64,000 nt of DNA, taken from the NCBI RefSeq assembly GCF_014641615.1, contig NZ_BMIB01000003.1, positions 558,001 through 622,000 of the forward strand. The letters are read 5' to 3'. Source of the DNA: Filimonas zeae (lineage in GTDB: Bacteria; Bacteroidota; Bacteroidia; Chitinophagales; Chitinophagaceae). The translations under genes and the position numbers were made by a program. Positions 8,283-17,203 of this stretch are shown one piece after another. The notes under the pieces are model-generated. The model saw nothing but the letters and a program-made list of their open reading frames with translations. It was not told the DNA's origin and ran no database searches. Every line of letters begins with the position of its first letter. The first letter of the stretch is position 1.

Positions 8283-9116
8283 TTATAACGGGGATTGTGG
8301 TACCTGACAACTAAAAGGATCCAGTATTCTTTTTATATGCGTTTGATATTCCGGGTTTTCTGTTATGCCATTGTGTCCCTGGCCGTATAAGGTAATCAGC
8401 GTGTCCTGCTGTTTGAAACTTTGCTTCAACTTAACAGATGATCCATAGTATATCACTTCGTCTTTATCGCCATGAAAAATGATAACAGGCATTTTGCAAT
8501 GGGGTAGATACTGGCAGGTGGCAAGCTTATATTTTAAGATAAAGGTGGGTACTACCGGATATTTATGGCGCATCATATCGGTAAGGCTGTAATAAGGCGC
8601 CAGTAAAATTAACTGTCTGGGCTGGTTGGTGGCAGCCAGGTGGGCGGCAAGACCGGTGCCTATGGAGTGGCCGAGTACCGTTATATCCTTTTCAGCATAA
8701 CGGTTTTTCAAAGTGTCGTACGCGGTTTGTACATCCTGAAACAGTTGCGCCTGGCTGCTTATAGTGCCTTCGCTTTTGCCATAGCCCCGGTAATCAGCTA
8801 TAAACACATCGTATCCCAATGCGGTATAGGTGGGTGCTACATCGCCCCAGGATGCGAGGGACCCTGCATTGCCATGTAAATAGAAAATCAGACCTTTTGC
8901 GGGGCCACCGGTGGTAAACAACAAACCGTTGAGCGTTGCGCCGTCTGGCGTGGCAATGTTTATTTCTTCAAACGGTTGGTTAAAGCGAAAGCGATAGTCT
9001 TTGTGGAGTTGCTCCGGGAAGAAAATCAGTTTCTCCTGGTAAAAATACAGCAGTACGCATACAGCGATATAGAGTGCGGTGAGTATAACAAGTATCTGTA
9101 CAATCATTTTGCGCAT
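8283..9116 (-). CDS. membrane-anchored alpha/beta hydrolase
   Basis: 277 residues. Residues about 4-26 form a membrane anchor, followed by FPEQLHKDYRFRF, typical of the BEM46/YfhR-like hydrolases. The triad is visible: nucleophile G-H-S151-I-G-T, Asp in IIFHGDKDEV and His in GQGHNG; the oxyanion loop is YLHGNAGS. Substrates of this group are mostly unknown. It lies downstream of the beta-lactamase-like gene, 33 bases from that gene's stop, in the same direction, so the two may be co-transcribed. Confidence 0.85.
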   Translation of the reverse strand: MRKMIVQILVILTALYIAVCVLLYFYQEKLIFFPEQLHKDYRFRFNQPFEEINIATPDGATLNGLLFTTGGPAKGLIFYLHGNAGSLASWGDVAPTYTALGYDVFIADYRGYGKSEGTISSQAQLFQDVQTAYDTLKNRYAEKDITVLGHSIGTGLAAHLAATNQPRQLILLAPYYSLTDMMRHKYPVVPTFILKYKLATCQYLPHCKMPVIIFHGDKDEVIYYGSSVKLKQSFKQQDTLITLYGQGHNGITENPEYQTHIKRILDPFSCQVPQSPL

Positions 9117-9149
9117 GAATACTGCTAAAATAATACGAAACAGGTTGTG

Positions 9150-10502
9150 TTATTTCGTTTTTATCCATTCATAACGTCCATTCTGGTTAATATAGAATTT
9201 CGCAACCTTTCCTGCTTCCACTACAAAATCGCCGCTGATGCCCAGCATGTTTTTAAATTCAAAATGGGTGTCTGATGTAAAAAGCAAAGGCGGTTTTTGT
9301 GTTGGTGAAATGATGGCAATGAGCCGGTCATTGGCTTTTTGTATGGTGATGGTTCTGTTGGTGTCTATAGATAACTTATAGGAACCTACATATTTTTCAA
9401 GAATTTCCGGGGCTACTTTTACATCGTTCTGCAATGGCTTTCCGATTGCGATAGCCGATATATCGGCAGACAATTCATCTATGCCAACGGCATCGCTGTT
9501 ACACAAAATGGCGATAAACACGTCTTCGGCAGGGTAATATATTTCATTGGTCTTAAACCCAATCATGCCGCCCTGATGTTCTATTGATTGAATATTGTTG
9601 CTTGTTTTTACGTACCAACCGTACCCATAGTCTGTTGAGGTGCCATCGGCCAGTTTAAAAGGCGTAAATGCTTTTTGTAAGGTTTCTTTTTTCAGCACCT
9701 GGTAAGCATAAAGGGCTTTGTGCCATGTAAGCAAATCGGCTACATTGGAAATCAGGCCTCCAGCCGCGTATTCAATAGTCGGGCTCCAATAGTCGGTATT
9801 TTTAAAACGCGTACCTTCTTTAGAATAGCCATGCACCCTGCCTGGAATAATATTGCCATTGATGTCAAAAGCGGTATGCGTAAGACCCAGTGGATGTAGC
9901 AGACTATCCAGTATATAGTTTTGATAGGGGGTGGCCGTTACTTTTTCAATAATGTACCCTAACAGGTAATAACCTGAATTGCTGTAAGAATATCTGGTAC
10001 CGGGTGTAAAGCTCAGTGGCTGGTTTTTAAAGCTGTCGATCAGTTCCTGAGGCGTAAAATCCCACCGCTCCATATTCCTGGCTGAATAGTTAAGCTGCAA
10101 GTAGTCTTTAATGCCTGAGGTATGCGTAAGTAAATGTTCAATGGTAATCTTGTGTCCTTTTGAAGGGAAGTCTGGAATATATTTTTGTAAACTGTCGTAC
10201 ACGGAAAGTTTACCCTTTTCCTGTAGCTGCAAAATAGCCACGGCTGTAAACTGCTTGGTGATAGAAGCCAGGTTAAAAACCATGTTGCTGCTCAGCGGAA
10301 CATTTAATTCCAGATCAGCGCTGCCTGTTGCTTTCTGGTAAATGACCTGACCGTGCCTGGCTACCAGTAACTGGCAGCCGGGTTGCGATGCGGTGAAATA
10401 GCTGGCCAGCAGGTTATCGAGCTTTTTTTCTATTTCACGGGTTTGTGCATAAGAGGCTATAGCAATCAGAAGGCCTGCAATGGTTAAGATACGTTTATTC
10501 AT
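9150..10502 (-). CDS. serine hydrolase, class C beta-lactamase/DD-peptidase family
   Basis: 450 residues from the ATG at 10502, which starts a clean signal peptide (MNKRILTIAGLL... ending YAQ). The catalytic S-x-x-K is S80-I-T-K83 and the Y-x-N motif is Y173-S-N. A His-Gly-Gly segment (HQGGMIGF) occupies the place of the KTG box. About 100 C-terminal residues form an extra beta-rich lipocalin-like domain common in Bacteroidota members. The family includes D-aminopeptidases, esterases and penicillin-binding proteins, so lactam resistance should not be assumed. Periplasmic location is inferred from the signal peptide. Confidence 0.88.
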   Translation of the reverse strand: MNKRILTIAGLLIAIASYAQTREIEKKLDNLLASYFTASQPGCQLLVARHGQVIYQKATGSADLELNVPLSSNMVFNLASITKQFTAVAILQLQEKGKLSVYDSLQKYIPDFPSKGHKITIEHLLTHTSGIKDYLQLNYSARNMERWDFTPQELIDSFKNQPLSFTPGTRYSYSNSGYYLLGYIIEKVTATPYQNYILDSLLHPLGLTHTAFDINGNIIPGRVHGYSKEGTRFKNTDYWSPTIEYAAGGLISNVADLLTWHKALYAYQVLKKETLQKAFTPFKLADGTSTDYGYGWYVKTSNNIQSIEHQGGMIGFKTNEIYYPAEDVFIAILCNSDAVGIDELSADISAIAIGKPLQNDVKVAPEILEKYVGSYKLSIDTNRTITIQKANDRLIAIISPTQKPPLLFTSDTHFEFKNMLGISGDFVVEAGKVAKFYINQNGRYEWIKTK

Positions 10503-10582
10503 ATGTGGCAAATACCGGTCTTTTTTGAACTAATTTACTGAAAATAAGTGCTCAAATCCTGTACCCGCAACCCGTTAACCCA

Positions 10583-11458
10583 TTATGATTGGGTTAACAG
10601 GCGGTTTTGAATAAATTGCCGCAGGGTAGTAGGAGTATACGCCTCTGCCGTACGTGGGGTAGCATATACGCCGTCGGTATCGCCCAGGGCTGCGTACAGA
10701 TGCATAATTTCATGGGTCATAACCTTGTTTAGCCCAAACGCCTGTAGTTGGTTTTGCAGTTCTTCATTGCTTTGCCGTTGATAAACCACTGGTTTGCCCA
10801 GGGCCTCTGTAAATATACCGGCCGCTTGTTCCGGCGTAATGTTGGCGGGGCCCATCAGGTTACGCGTCCATTTGCCACTCCAGTTGTTATCTGCCAGATA
10901 GCCGGCTGCCACTGCAGCAATGTCTTCGCTGCTGATAAACGGAATGTCGTGGTCGGGGGCATAAGGGAATGTGAAGTAGCCCTGTTCTATTGCGGCTTGC
11001 TGTAATAAAAAGTTGTCCATAAAATAACCGGGGCGTAAATGTACCACACTGGCTGAGGTGTTATTAAATGCTTCTTCCAGGTAGGCTGCATACGTTACAG
11101 TGCCCAGGTCGGGTGCTGCGCCCGCACCAATGCACGAAACGGTTACTACCCTGGGTATATAATTGGCTGTTACTGCTGCTGCGCCTGCTGCAGCTATATC
11201 CTGATACCAGGTTTGAAAGCTTTGTGCAGTAGTGCCGGGTGGAACAAGCCAGAAAAGGGCATCAACGTTTTGTGTGGCGGCTGTTATCGCTGTTGCATCA
11301 GCAATATCTGCTGTAGCTATTACAGCATTGGGTATGGCCAGCGCCTGTAGTTTTTCGGCGCTTCTGCCTAATAAAATGGTTTCATGCCCCTGCTGTGCCA
11401 GCAGGGTGGCTACTTTGCTGCCTATGTTGCCGGTAGCTGCTCCAATTGCTATTTTCAT
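10583..11458 (-). CDS. NmrA-family NAD(P)-binding protein
   Basis: 291 residues from the ATG at 11458; upstream codons belong to the leader. The N-terminal GAATGNIGSKVATLL is the Rossmann dinucleotide loop of atypical short-chain dehydrogenases (GxxGxxG). FWLVPPG and VSCIGAGA mark the next strands, but the catalytic Tyr-x-x-x-Lys is not obvious, as in NmrA-like proteins that act as redox sensors or isomerase-like reductases. The upstream NTF2-like gene ends 19 bases before it. Together they are divergent from an HxlR regulator, a common design for quinone or electrophile-responsive operons. Confidence 0.85.
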   Translation of the reverse strand: MKIAIGAATGNIGSKVATLLAQQGHETILLGRSAEKLQALAIPNAVIATADIADATAITAATQNVDALFWLVPPGTTAQSFQTWYQDIAAAGAAAVTANYIPRVVTVSCIGAGAAPDLGTVTYAAYLEEAFNNTSASVVHLRPGYFMDNFLLQQAAIEQGYFTFPYAPDHDIPFISSEDIAAVAAGYLADNNWSGKWTRNLMGPANITPEQAAGIFTEALGKPVVYQRQSNEELQNQLQAFGLNKVMTHEIMHLYAALGDTDGVYATPRTAEAYTPTTLRQFIQNRLLTQS

Positions 11459-11477
11459 AAGAATATTAATTAAATGT

Positions 11478-11915
11478 TTATTTAGTTTGATGGGTGAATT
11501 GTTCTTGTGTTTTGTGTTTGCCGCCAAAGGCTTCCAGCCCCGGTGCTACGTTCCAGTATTCTTTATAATGGATAATTTTGCCGTTGCGGAAAGTAAAGCG
11601 TGCTACATAGTCCTGCTGGTAGTGTACGCCGGTAGAAGGAATGGTGGCTTCGCCATGAAACTCTGCCCACGCCATGTTGCCGCTGACGGTATCGAAAATC
11701 TGCACCTGGCTGAATTGCAGGCCGGGCATGTTGGGTAACGCATTGTTCAGATATTGATGATACGCTGCTTTGGGTAGTTTACCGGGTGTGCCTAATGAAT
11801 GCGCATAAGGAAATTCAATAATTGCTTCTTCGTCAAACAGCGCCGCTACTGCATCACCGCCCTTGTTAAAAGACTGCAGAAACCCGTGGATGATTTGTTC
11901 ATTCTGATTACTCAT
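11478..11915 (-). CDS. NTF2/SnoaL-like protein
   Basis: 145 residues. The sequence has the cone-shaped NTF2/SnoaL fold pattern: an N-terminal helix (EQIIHGFLQSFNKGGDAVAALFDEEAIIEFPYA) followed by strands such as GNMAWAEFHGEATIPSTG and VARFTFRNGKIIHYKEYWN. Such proteins bind or isomerise small hydrophobic ligands. It is first in an operon with the NmrA-family gene and lies 100 bases from the divergent HxlR gene, with an 11-bp-arm palindrome in between. Confidence 0.8.
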   Translation of the reverse strand: MSNQNEQIIHGFLQSFNKGGDAVAALFDEEAIIEFPYAHSLGTPGKLPKAAYHQYLNNALPNMPGLQFSQVQIFDTVSGNMAWAEFHGEATIPSTGVHYQQDYVARFTFRNGKIIHYKEYWNVAPGLEAFGGKHKTQEQFTHQTK

Positions 11916-11967
11916 AGTGGTTATTTTGAAGCAAATCTAGCCGCGGTGTTTATGCGAAAAAAGAGGT

Positions 11968-11998
11968 TACCCGAAGGTGTAATACTTACCTTTGGGTA
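11968..11998. promoter_or_regulatory. operator-like inverted repeat between NTF2 and HxlR genes
   Basis: Left arm TACCCGAAGGT (11968-11978) and right arm ACCTTTGGGTA (11988-11998) are complementary at 10 of 11 positions and separated by 9 bases, giving about 20 bp between half-site centres. It lies 18 bases before the HxlR start and 53 bases from the divergent NTF2-like start, the expected place for a dimeric winged-helix repressor controlling both. Confidence 0.6.
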
Positions 11999-12015
11999 GA
12001 AATTGAACCCCGCTT

Positions 12016-12426
12016 ATGTTGGCAGACGAAAAAAAAAGTGCAATTAATTTGTTAAAGGCATCGCTGGAAGTAAAAAACAACCTGGATGAAACCTGTATAC
12101 TACACCAGGCACTGAGTTTAATTGCAGATAAATGGACACTGCTGGTGTTGATGGCTTTGATGCAGGGTACAAAGCGTAACAGCGAATTACAGAAACAGAT
12201 AGCAGGTATTTCGCCTAAAATGCTTACCCAGACTTTAAAAACGTTGATGGGGTATGGCATGATTGACCGCACTGTTTACCCGGAAGTGCCGCCACGGGTA
12301 GAGTATTTTTTAACACCTTTTGGCGAAAGCCTTGCCCAGCCGTTGGAAGCACTGCTGAACTGGTCAGTAACCTGGGAGAAGCACGTGGTACGTTTGTTTG
12401 CGGAAAAGAAGCAGTCAGGTGATTAG
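12016..12426 (+). CDS. HxlR-family transcriptional regulator
   Basis: 136 residues. The signature of the family is present: CILHQALSLIADKWTLLVLMALMQGTKRNSELQKQIAGISPKMLTQTLKTLMGYGMIDRTVYPEVPPRVEYFLT, a winged helix with the Cys (C36 region) just before the first helix that in many HxlR proteins senses thiol-reactive compounds. An N-terminal extension of about 25 residues is charged. It is divergent from the NTF2/NmrA operon and is probably its regulator through the palindrome at 11968-11998. Confidence 0.88.
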   Translation: MLADEKKSAINLLKASLEVKNNLDETCILHQALSLIADKWTLLVLMALMQGTKRNSELQKQIAGISPKMLTQTLKTLMGYGMIDRTVYPEVPPRVEYFLTPFGESLAQPLEALLNWSVTWEKHVVRLFAEKKQSGD

Positions 12427-12439
12427 CAATTGTACCGTA

Positions 12440-12465
12440 AATGGCCGGCGGCTGCACCGGCCATT
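12440..12465. terminator. hairpin between HxlR and Old Yellow Enzyme genes
   Basis: Arms AATGGCCGG (12440-12448) and its complement (12457-12465) with an 8-base loop lie in the 57-base gap between two convergent genes. T-richness is weak on both sides, so termination is probable but not strong. Confidence 0.55.
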
Positions 12466-12483
12466 ATTGTATGTTTATGCCTG

Positions 12484-13593
12484 CTATATTTTAGCTTCAG
12501 GGTAATCGGTGTATCCATTTTCATCACCGCTATACAGCGTATCCCGATCCATTTCCGACAGTGGTAAATGATACTTAAAGCGCATGGGTAAATCAGGGTT
12601 GGCAACGAAGGCGGAACCAAAAGAAACCAGATCTGCGGTGCCTTCTTTCAAAATGGCATTCCCGCTTTCCTGCGTAAAGCCCAGGTTGGCCATCAGCCTG
12701 CCGGTGTAATGGTTACGGAAATGGCTGAAATAGTTATGCTGCAAGGCTTCTACCGGTGTGCCTGTTAAAGATTCCGCAGGCCCGACAATATGCAGATAAG
12801 CCAGATTATAATCGTTTAGCTTTTTAAGAATGTACTGAAACATGGGTATCGTTTCTTCATCCGGCGTAACAATGCCTACATGGCTGTACGCCACCGGCGT
12901 AAACTTAATAGCTACCCTTGTGCTGTTCCATACTTCCATAACAGCATCCAGTATTTCAAATACAATACGTGCCCGGTTTTCAATACTGCCGCCATACGCA
13001 TCGGTACGGTGGTTAGTGGCCAGGCTTAAAAACTGAGGAATTAACATACCCGCCTGCGCATGTACCTCAACGCCATCAAACCCTGCTTCCTTCGCATTCT
13101 GGGCTGCCTGCTTAAACTCCAGTACCGTTTGTTTAATGTCAGCTATAGTAAAGGCGCGGGGCGTTACGGTTTCTTTAAAGCCTTGGGGCGTATAAGAATG
13201 GGTTTTCGGATTAATGGCGGAAGGACCGGCAGGTAGTTCACCATCAAAAAAATCGGGATGCGATGCAGCACCAATATGCCCTAATTGTAAGAAGATTAAG
13301 CCGCCTTTGTCATGTACGGCTTTGGTTACCAGTTTCCAGCCCTCTATTTGCTCCTGCGTATAAATGCCCGGTACATTTATAAAACCAATAGCCTTAGCGC
13401 TCACCCAGGTACCTTCACTCAAAAGTAAGCCTGCCTGGGCGCGTTGTGCATAATACCTGGCCATTAATGGGGTGGGCACCAGGCCTGCGTTGTTGGCACG
13501 TGCGCGTGTTAATGAGGCCATTACCATCCGGTTTTTCAATCTCAAATCGCCTAGCTGAAATTCCTCTAACAGAGGTTGTACTGTCTTTTCCAT
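12484..13593 (-). CDS. alkene reductase, Old Yellow Enzyme family
   Basis: 369 residues, the usual length for NemA/OYE proteins. FMN barrel landmarks: LKNRMVMASLTRARA near the N-terminus, FLQLGHIG, DGVEVHAQAGMLIPQFLS where family members usually have HxAHGYLxxQF, RTDAYGGSIENRARIVFEI, and the C-terminal NLGFTQESG and DLVSFGSAFVANPDLP. The usual HxxN/HxxH substrate pair region reads VEVHAQAG. OYE proteins reduce activated alkenes, nitro compounds and quinones with NADPH. It is divergent from an HxlR regulator with a perfect palindrome in the gap, so it is likely induced by electrophiles. Confidence 0.92.
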   Translation of the reverse strand: MEKTVQPLLEEFQLGDLRLKNRMVMASLTRARANNAGLVPTPLMARYYAQRAQAGLLLSEGTWVSAKAIGFINVPGIYTQEQIEGWKLVTKAVHDKGGLIFLQLGHIGAASHPDFFDGELPAGPSAINPKTHSYTPQGFKETVTPRAFTIADIKQTVLEFKQAAQNAKEAGFDGVEVHAQAGMLIPQFLSLATNHRTDAYGGSIENRARIVFEILDAVMEVWNSTRVAIKFTPVAYSHVGIVTPDEETIPMFQYILKKLNDYNLAYLHIVGPAESLTGTPVEALQHNYFSHFRNHYTGRLMANLGFTQESGNAILKEGTADLVSFGSAFVANPDLPMRFKYHLPLSEMDRDTLYSGDENGYTDYPEAKI

Positions 13594-13654
13594 TGCTTTT
13601 TAAGCAAACCTCGTACATATACTAAAGGATTGCAATATGGGGCAAACTAATTCC

Positions 13655-13676
13655 ATAGGGATAATTTTATCCCATA
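13655..13676. promoter_or_regulatory. operator-like palindrome ATAGGGA-N8-TCCC
   Basis: The core GGGATAATTTTATCCC (13658-13673) is a perfect 16-bp palindrome, preceded by ATA. It is centred between the Old Yellow Enzyme start (13593, minus) and the HxlR start (13723, plus). The same ATAGGGA-N8-TCCC layout recurs at 23729-23750 before the SDR gene. Confidence 0.6.
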
Positions 13677-13722
13677 CAGTAATAGAAATACAATACCTAA
13701 ATTTGAATAAAGTGAACAGGGT

Positions 13723-14145
13723 ATGTACGAAAGAAAAACTCCTCTTGCAGTAGATTGCGGACTGCATCTGACCAGGGAAGTGCTGAACGGCAAGTGGAAG
13801 CCAGCTATGCTTCGTGCTATTTCGATGAATATAAAGCGCCCAAGCGAGATTCTTCGCTTATTTCCCGGCGCTACGCGCAGGGTGTTGACTGTGCAACTGA
13901 ACGAATTGGAGGGCCATGGCATAATAATAAAGAAAACCTACCCGCAATTGCCGCCTAAAGTGGAGTACTCGCTTACGGAGATTGGCTGGTCGTTAATGCC
14001 CATTATTGATGCTATGAACCAATGGGGCGATGCTAATCGCAGCTTTCTGGAGAATGTTATTAAAGATGCGCCTAAGATTGGCGAAATTTCAAAATCGACC
14101 TGCCAGATTTATGCGAATATGGCGGTAGAGCGGAAGATTGGATAA
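13723..14145 (+). CDS. HxlR-family transcriptional regulator
   Basis: 140 residues with the HxlR winged helix: VDCGLHLTREVLNGKWKPAMLRAISMNIKRPSEILRLFPGATRRVLTVQLNELEGHGIIIKKTYPQLPPKVEYSLTEIG. The Cys (residue about 12) before the first helix is the typical redox-sensing position. It is divergent from the OYE gene and, by context, its regulator. It is distinct in sequence from the other HxlR protein of this window, so the two probably sense different signals. Confidence 0.88.
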   Translation: MYERKTPLAVDCGLHLTREVLNGKWKPAMLRAISMNIKRPSEILRLFPGATRRVLTVQLNELEGHGIIIKKTYPQLPPKVEYSLTEIGWSLMPIIDAMNQWGDANRSFLENVIKDAPKIGEISKSTCQIYANMAVERKIG

Positions 14146-14289
14146 GGCATAGCAATACAGACGTACCTTCTGATTGGATATTAGATATTGACTTGTCTGA
14201 AATACAAATTAATTTTATTGGAGGAAACAATGCTGGTTAGCTATTGCTTTCATTAAATAATCTACTATAAACTTGTCATCCGCAACCAT

Positions 14290-15195
14290 TTAAAATCTAA
14301 CCTGAATTCCCGCTGCGCCATAGAGCGCGCCCCTGAATGAATAGCCTTTATCCTGAAATATGGTTTTCAAGCTTCTATCGGTTATTTGTGCGGTGCGCGT
14401 AGCATTTACGCCAAATGTGAGGGGGATGGTGATGTGTTTATCTAACTTTATTTCAGGGCGAAGGCCGAACACTACATATTGATGCGTAAATATTTTATCT
14501 TTTCCATCCTGTTCCAGTAAAGCCATCTGGCCGTTTACCTCCATCACCAGACTCAGTTTTACATTGGGGTTGACATTATAGCCTGCTGATATTTCAAGAC
14601 CATCGCGCAACGAAGCCTGTATGGAATAGCGTCCTGCCGTTTTCCAGTTCACGTAAAAAGCAGGAAACAGCATAGGGAATCCAAAAGAATTATTAAGGGC
14701 AAGGCCGCCTCCCAAATCAAGATTGGGTTTTAAATGGCGGATAAATACAGCACTCACACTTCCCAGCACATTTTTGAACTTTATTTGTGACAGATGGCTG
14801 GTGGGCATGAAAATGCCGCCACCTATACCGGTGCGTAGCGACCACCGGTTATTCAGGGGGCGCAGGTAAACCACACTTACCCCTACATTCAACACCTCGT
14901 TAATCACAAGCGGTTCTGTAAAGTTTTTATTATTAAGATTTACATAGGTTCCCCCAACGGCAACAGACCACATTGTTGGCCGGTTTAATTCGTTTAGTTT
15001 TTTGTATAAGGGAATGTTAACACCACCTTCATAGATGATGGCCGAGCCCCTGCTATTTCCTATTCGCTGACTGGACTCGCCTTCTGTCATCTGATAAGCT
15101 GATTCTGCGAAATACGCGGTTTTGAAAAATGCCTGTGCATTGCTTTTGGTATAAGTAATACCTATCATAAACACACCAATAAATAATGACCTCAT
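14290..15195 (-). CDS. outer-membrane beta-barrel protein of unknown function
   Basis: 301 residues with a signal peptide (MRSLFIGVFMIGITYTKSNAQA). The mature part alternates aromatic and polar residues in many short strands separated by turns (e.g. NRWSLRTGIGGGIFMP) and ends in F, the usual last residue of outer-membrane barrels. No family name is certain. It is transcribed away from the neighbouring LytS/LytTR pair across a 158-base gap, and could be one of its targets. Confidence 0.7.
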   Translation of the reverse strand: MRSLFIGVFMIGITYTKSNAQAFFKTAYFAESAYQMTEGESSQRIGNSRGSAIIYEGGVNIPLYKKLNELNRPTMWSVAVGGTYVNLNNKNFTEPLVINEVLNVGVSVVYLRPLNNRWSLRTGIGGGIFMPTSHLSQIKFKNVLGSVSAVFIRHLKPNLDLGGGLALNNSFGFPMLFPAFYVNWKTAGRYSIQASLRDGLEISAGYNVNPNVKLSLVMEVNGQMALLEQDGKDKIFTHQYVVFGLRPEIKLDKHITIPLTFGVNATRTAQITDRSLKTIFQDKGYSFRGALYGAAGIQVRF

Positions 15196-15341
15196 AGTTG
15201 TTGAATAAATGTTTGGATGAATGCAGACGTTGGTAGCGCCATTAAAACAAAGTTGAATTGAATGGCTGCGGGATGGAAATAGTATTGACGGATTGCCGTT
15301 TGCCTTTGACGCCTGGTAACAGGGCTATACTTTATTCCTGC

Positions 15342-15349
15342 TAACTTTG
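15342..15349 (+). promoter_or_regulatory. Bacteroidota -7 box (TAACTTTG)
   Basis: The sequence matches TAnnTTTG exactly and ends 4 bases before the ATG at 15354. That would place the transcript start at or next to the ATG, so the kinase mRNA is leaderless or translation starts at the next in-frame ATG (15387). No good -33 box is seen. Confidence 0.5.
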
Positions 15350-15353
15350 CAGT

Positions 15354-16370
15354 ATGACACTTTTGAAAAATTATGATCGGTTTGTGATGCTGATCTGGCT
15401 ATTCCTGACCATGGTTTTCTGGTTCCGGTATATACCGTATTCATCAATGGCAGAAGGTGGTTTACTTGCATTGTGTATGATGGCATGTTTATATCCCTTT
15501 ACCACTTTTTTAAGCAAAAGCCTGTTGCAGAAAGCAATGCGGCAACGGAGAATGCTTTTGTTTGCCGGGCAGTTTTTTCTGGTATCTGCTATCTCAGCAT
15601 TGTTTATACCTGCTATTCTTCATGGCTTTCTTTACCTGGAAAACAATGGTTTTTTTCCACCGTCAAACTTGTTACTGGGGCGCAATCTTTACAGTATTAT
15701 GTATATCAATGCCCTTTTGGTTGCTTTATTTGTAAATTTTGGATTTTGCGGATTGAGATTTCATGAAGAGAGCATGAAACTGCACGAAGCGTTGGTTGCA
15801 TCTCAGCTACAAATTCTTCAACAACAGATCAGCCCGCATTTTATGTTTAATGTGTTGAACCATATTAATATATTAATGCAGGAGGATGTTACTTTAGCAT
15901 CTTCGCTGCTGATACGGTATTCCAAAATATTGCGTTATCAGCTGGATAGCGATAAAAACAGTAAAGTAAGCATAGCACAGGAGATTCAGTTTTTAAAAGA
16001 CTTTATTGAGATTGAAAAGGTAAGATGGGGAAATGAACTCGCCATTCAATGTACATGGGAGGTTGCGGATAGCCTGAAAGCGTTTCCCCCGCTGTTGTTG
16101 ATTACCTTTATTGAGAATGCCTTTAAACACGTGGCCCGGGGTATATCTGAAATGGGGTATGTAAACATCGTTTTTAAGCAAAAGGGTAATGCAGTTTGTT
16201 TGGAGGTGGAAAACTCAAAATCGAACATTCAAAAGGAGAAAGACCCCGTTTCGGGAATGGGACTGGTGAACGTGAAGAAACGTTTAGACATTCTTTACAG
16301 CGGGAATTATAGCCTTGCTGTCAGGGATACTGAAACAACTTATTACACTAAACTTACGGTTGAATTATAA
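15354..16370 (+). CDS. LytS-like sensor histidine kinase
   Basis: 338 residues. About 130 N-terminal residues form four hydrophobic membrane segments without a large sensor loop. The His_kinase domain follows: phosphoacceptor QQISPH162FMFNVLNHINILM, then SLLIRYSKILRYQLD, an N-box (LLLITFIENAFKHV) and a G-box (GMGLVNVKKRLDILY). The response regulator gene starts 4 bases after the stop. This intramembrane-sensing type commonly responds to envelope cues or a partner membrane protein. Confidence 0.9.
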   Translation: MTLLKNYDRFVMLIWLFLTMVFWFRYIPYSSMAEGGLLALCMMACLYPFTTFLSKSLLQKAMRQRRMLLFAGQFFLVSAISALFIPAILHGFLYLENNGFFPPSNLLLGRNLYSIMYINALLVALFVNFGFCGLRFHEESMKLHEALVASQLQILQQQISPHFMFNVLNHINILMQEDVTLASSLLIRYSKILRYQLDSDKNSKVSIAQEIQFLKDFIEIEKVRWGNELAIQCTWEVADSLKAFPPLLLITFIENAFKHVARGISEMGYVNIVFKQKGNAVCLEVENSKSNIQKEKDPVSGMGLVNVKKRLDILYSGNYSLAVRDTETTYYTKLTVEL

Positions 16371-16374
16371 GTAT

Positions 16375-17127
16375 ATGGCGGAAGTAGTATCAAAACAAAC
16401 AAGCGGCCCGGTATTAAAGTGCCTGGTGGTTGATGATGAGCCAATTGCAATAAAAGGGGTTATTAATTTTATTAACCAGCTGAATTTTTTAGAGGTGGCA
16501 GATACCTGTACTTCTGCCATGAAAGCAACAGAGATTTTAAAAACGAAAGATATTGATCTTATGTTTCTGGACATCAATATGCCGATGCTTTCCGGACTTG
16601 AATTTTTGCAGTCGCTGGATAAAGCGCCGCTTGCTATTTTAACCACCGCTTACTCAGAACATGCATTGGAAGGCTTCCGGTTGAATGTTGTGGATTACCT
16701 GATGAAACCCCTGGAGTTTCAGCGTTTTTTTCAGGCGGCCAACAAGGCGCTGGGCATATACCAATCCCGTTTGGTATTACAAAACACTAAAGAAGGCAAC
16801 GATTCCGATATGTATATCCGGCAGGGAGATACCTTTCAGCGAATAAGCTGGCAGGATATTCTATTTGTGGAAGGCATGCAGAATTATCTGAAACTACATT
16901 TCAAAGAAAAGACTTTCATTATCCATCAAACTATGATTTCTTTAGAGGAGATGCTGCCTAAAGATTCCTTCTTCAGAATTCATCAATCTTTTCTCATTAA
17001 TACCCATAAAATAGATGCTATATCCGGCGGCAGGGTATTTATTGATGGCAAACAGCTCCCTATTTCACGCCACAGAAAAGAAGCGCTGCTGAAAGCGGTG
17101 GTATACATTAAGCTGATTAGTAAATAA
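16375..17127 (+). CDS. LytTR-family response regulator
   Basis: 250 residues from the ATG at 16375 (the open frame upstream overlaps the kinase gene). The receiver domain has the acidic pair in VVDDE, phosphoacceptor Asp66 in FLDINMP, Thr91 and Lys111 (LMKP). The C-terminal LytTR DNA-binding domain covers about residues 145-245 (QRISWQDILFVEGMQNY... FFRIHQSFLINTHKIDAI). The N-terminus has about 14 extra residues before the receiver. It forms an operon with the LytS-like kinase. Confidence 0.92.
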   Translation: MAEVVSKQTSGPVLKCLVVDDEPIAIKGVINFINQLNFLEVADTCTSAMKATEILKTKDIDLMFLDINMPMLSGLEFLQSLDKAPLAILTTAYSEHALEGFRLNVVDYLMKPLEFQRFFQAANKALGIYQSRLVLQNTKEGNDSDMYIRQGDTFQRISWQDILFVEGMQNYLKLHFKEKTFIIHQTMISLEEMLPKDSFFRIHQSFLINTHKIDAISGGRVFIDGKQLPISRHRKEALLKAVVYIKLISK

Positions 17128-17146
17128 GTGTTTAGTATTCCATTAC

Positions 17147-17182
17147 AAAAGAGGAGGAACTATTGCCAATTCCTCCTCTTTT
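17147..17182. terminator. bidirectional rho-independent terminator
   Basis: 13-bp perfect stem (AAAAGAGGAGGAA, 17147-17159; complement 17170-17182) with a 10-base loop, A-rich on the left and T-rich on the right, between the convergent LytTR and DUF4249 genes. Confidence 0.9.
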
Positions 17183-17203
17183 AAAGCTTATAGAACGGGT
17201 ATA

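Noticed and set aside
9150..10502. antibiotic-resistance beta-lactamase
   Set aside because: The family motifs are shared with esterases and D-aminopeptidases, and a C-terminal lipocalin-like domain is present; resistance cannot be inferred.
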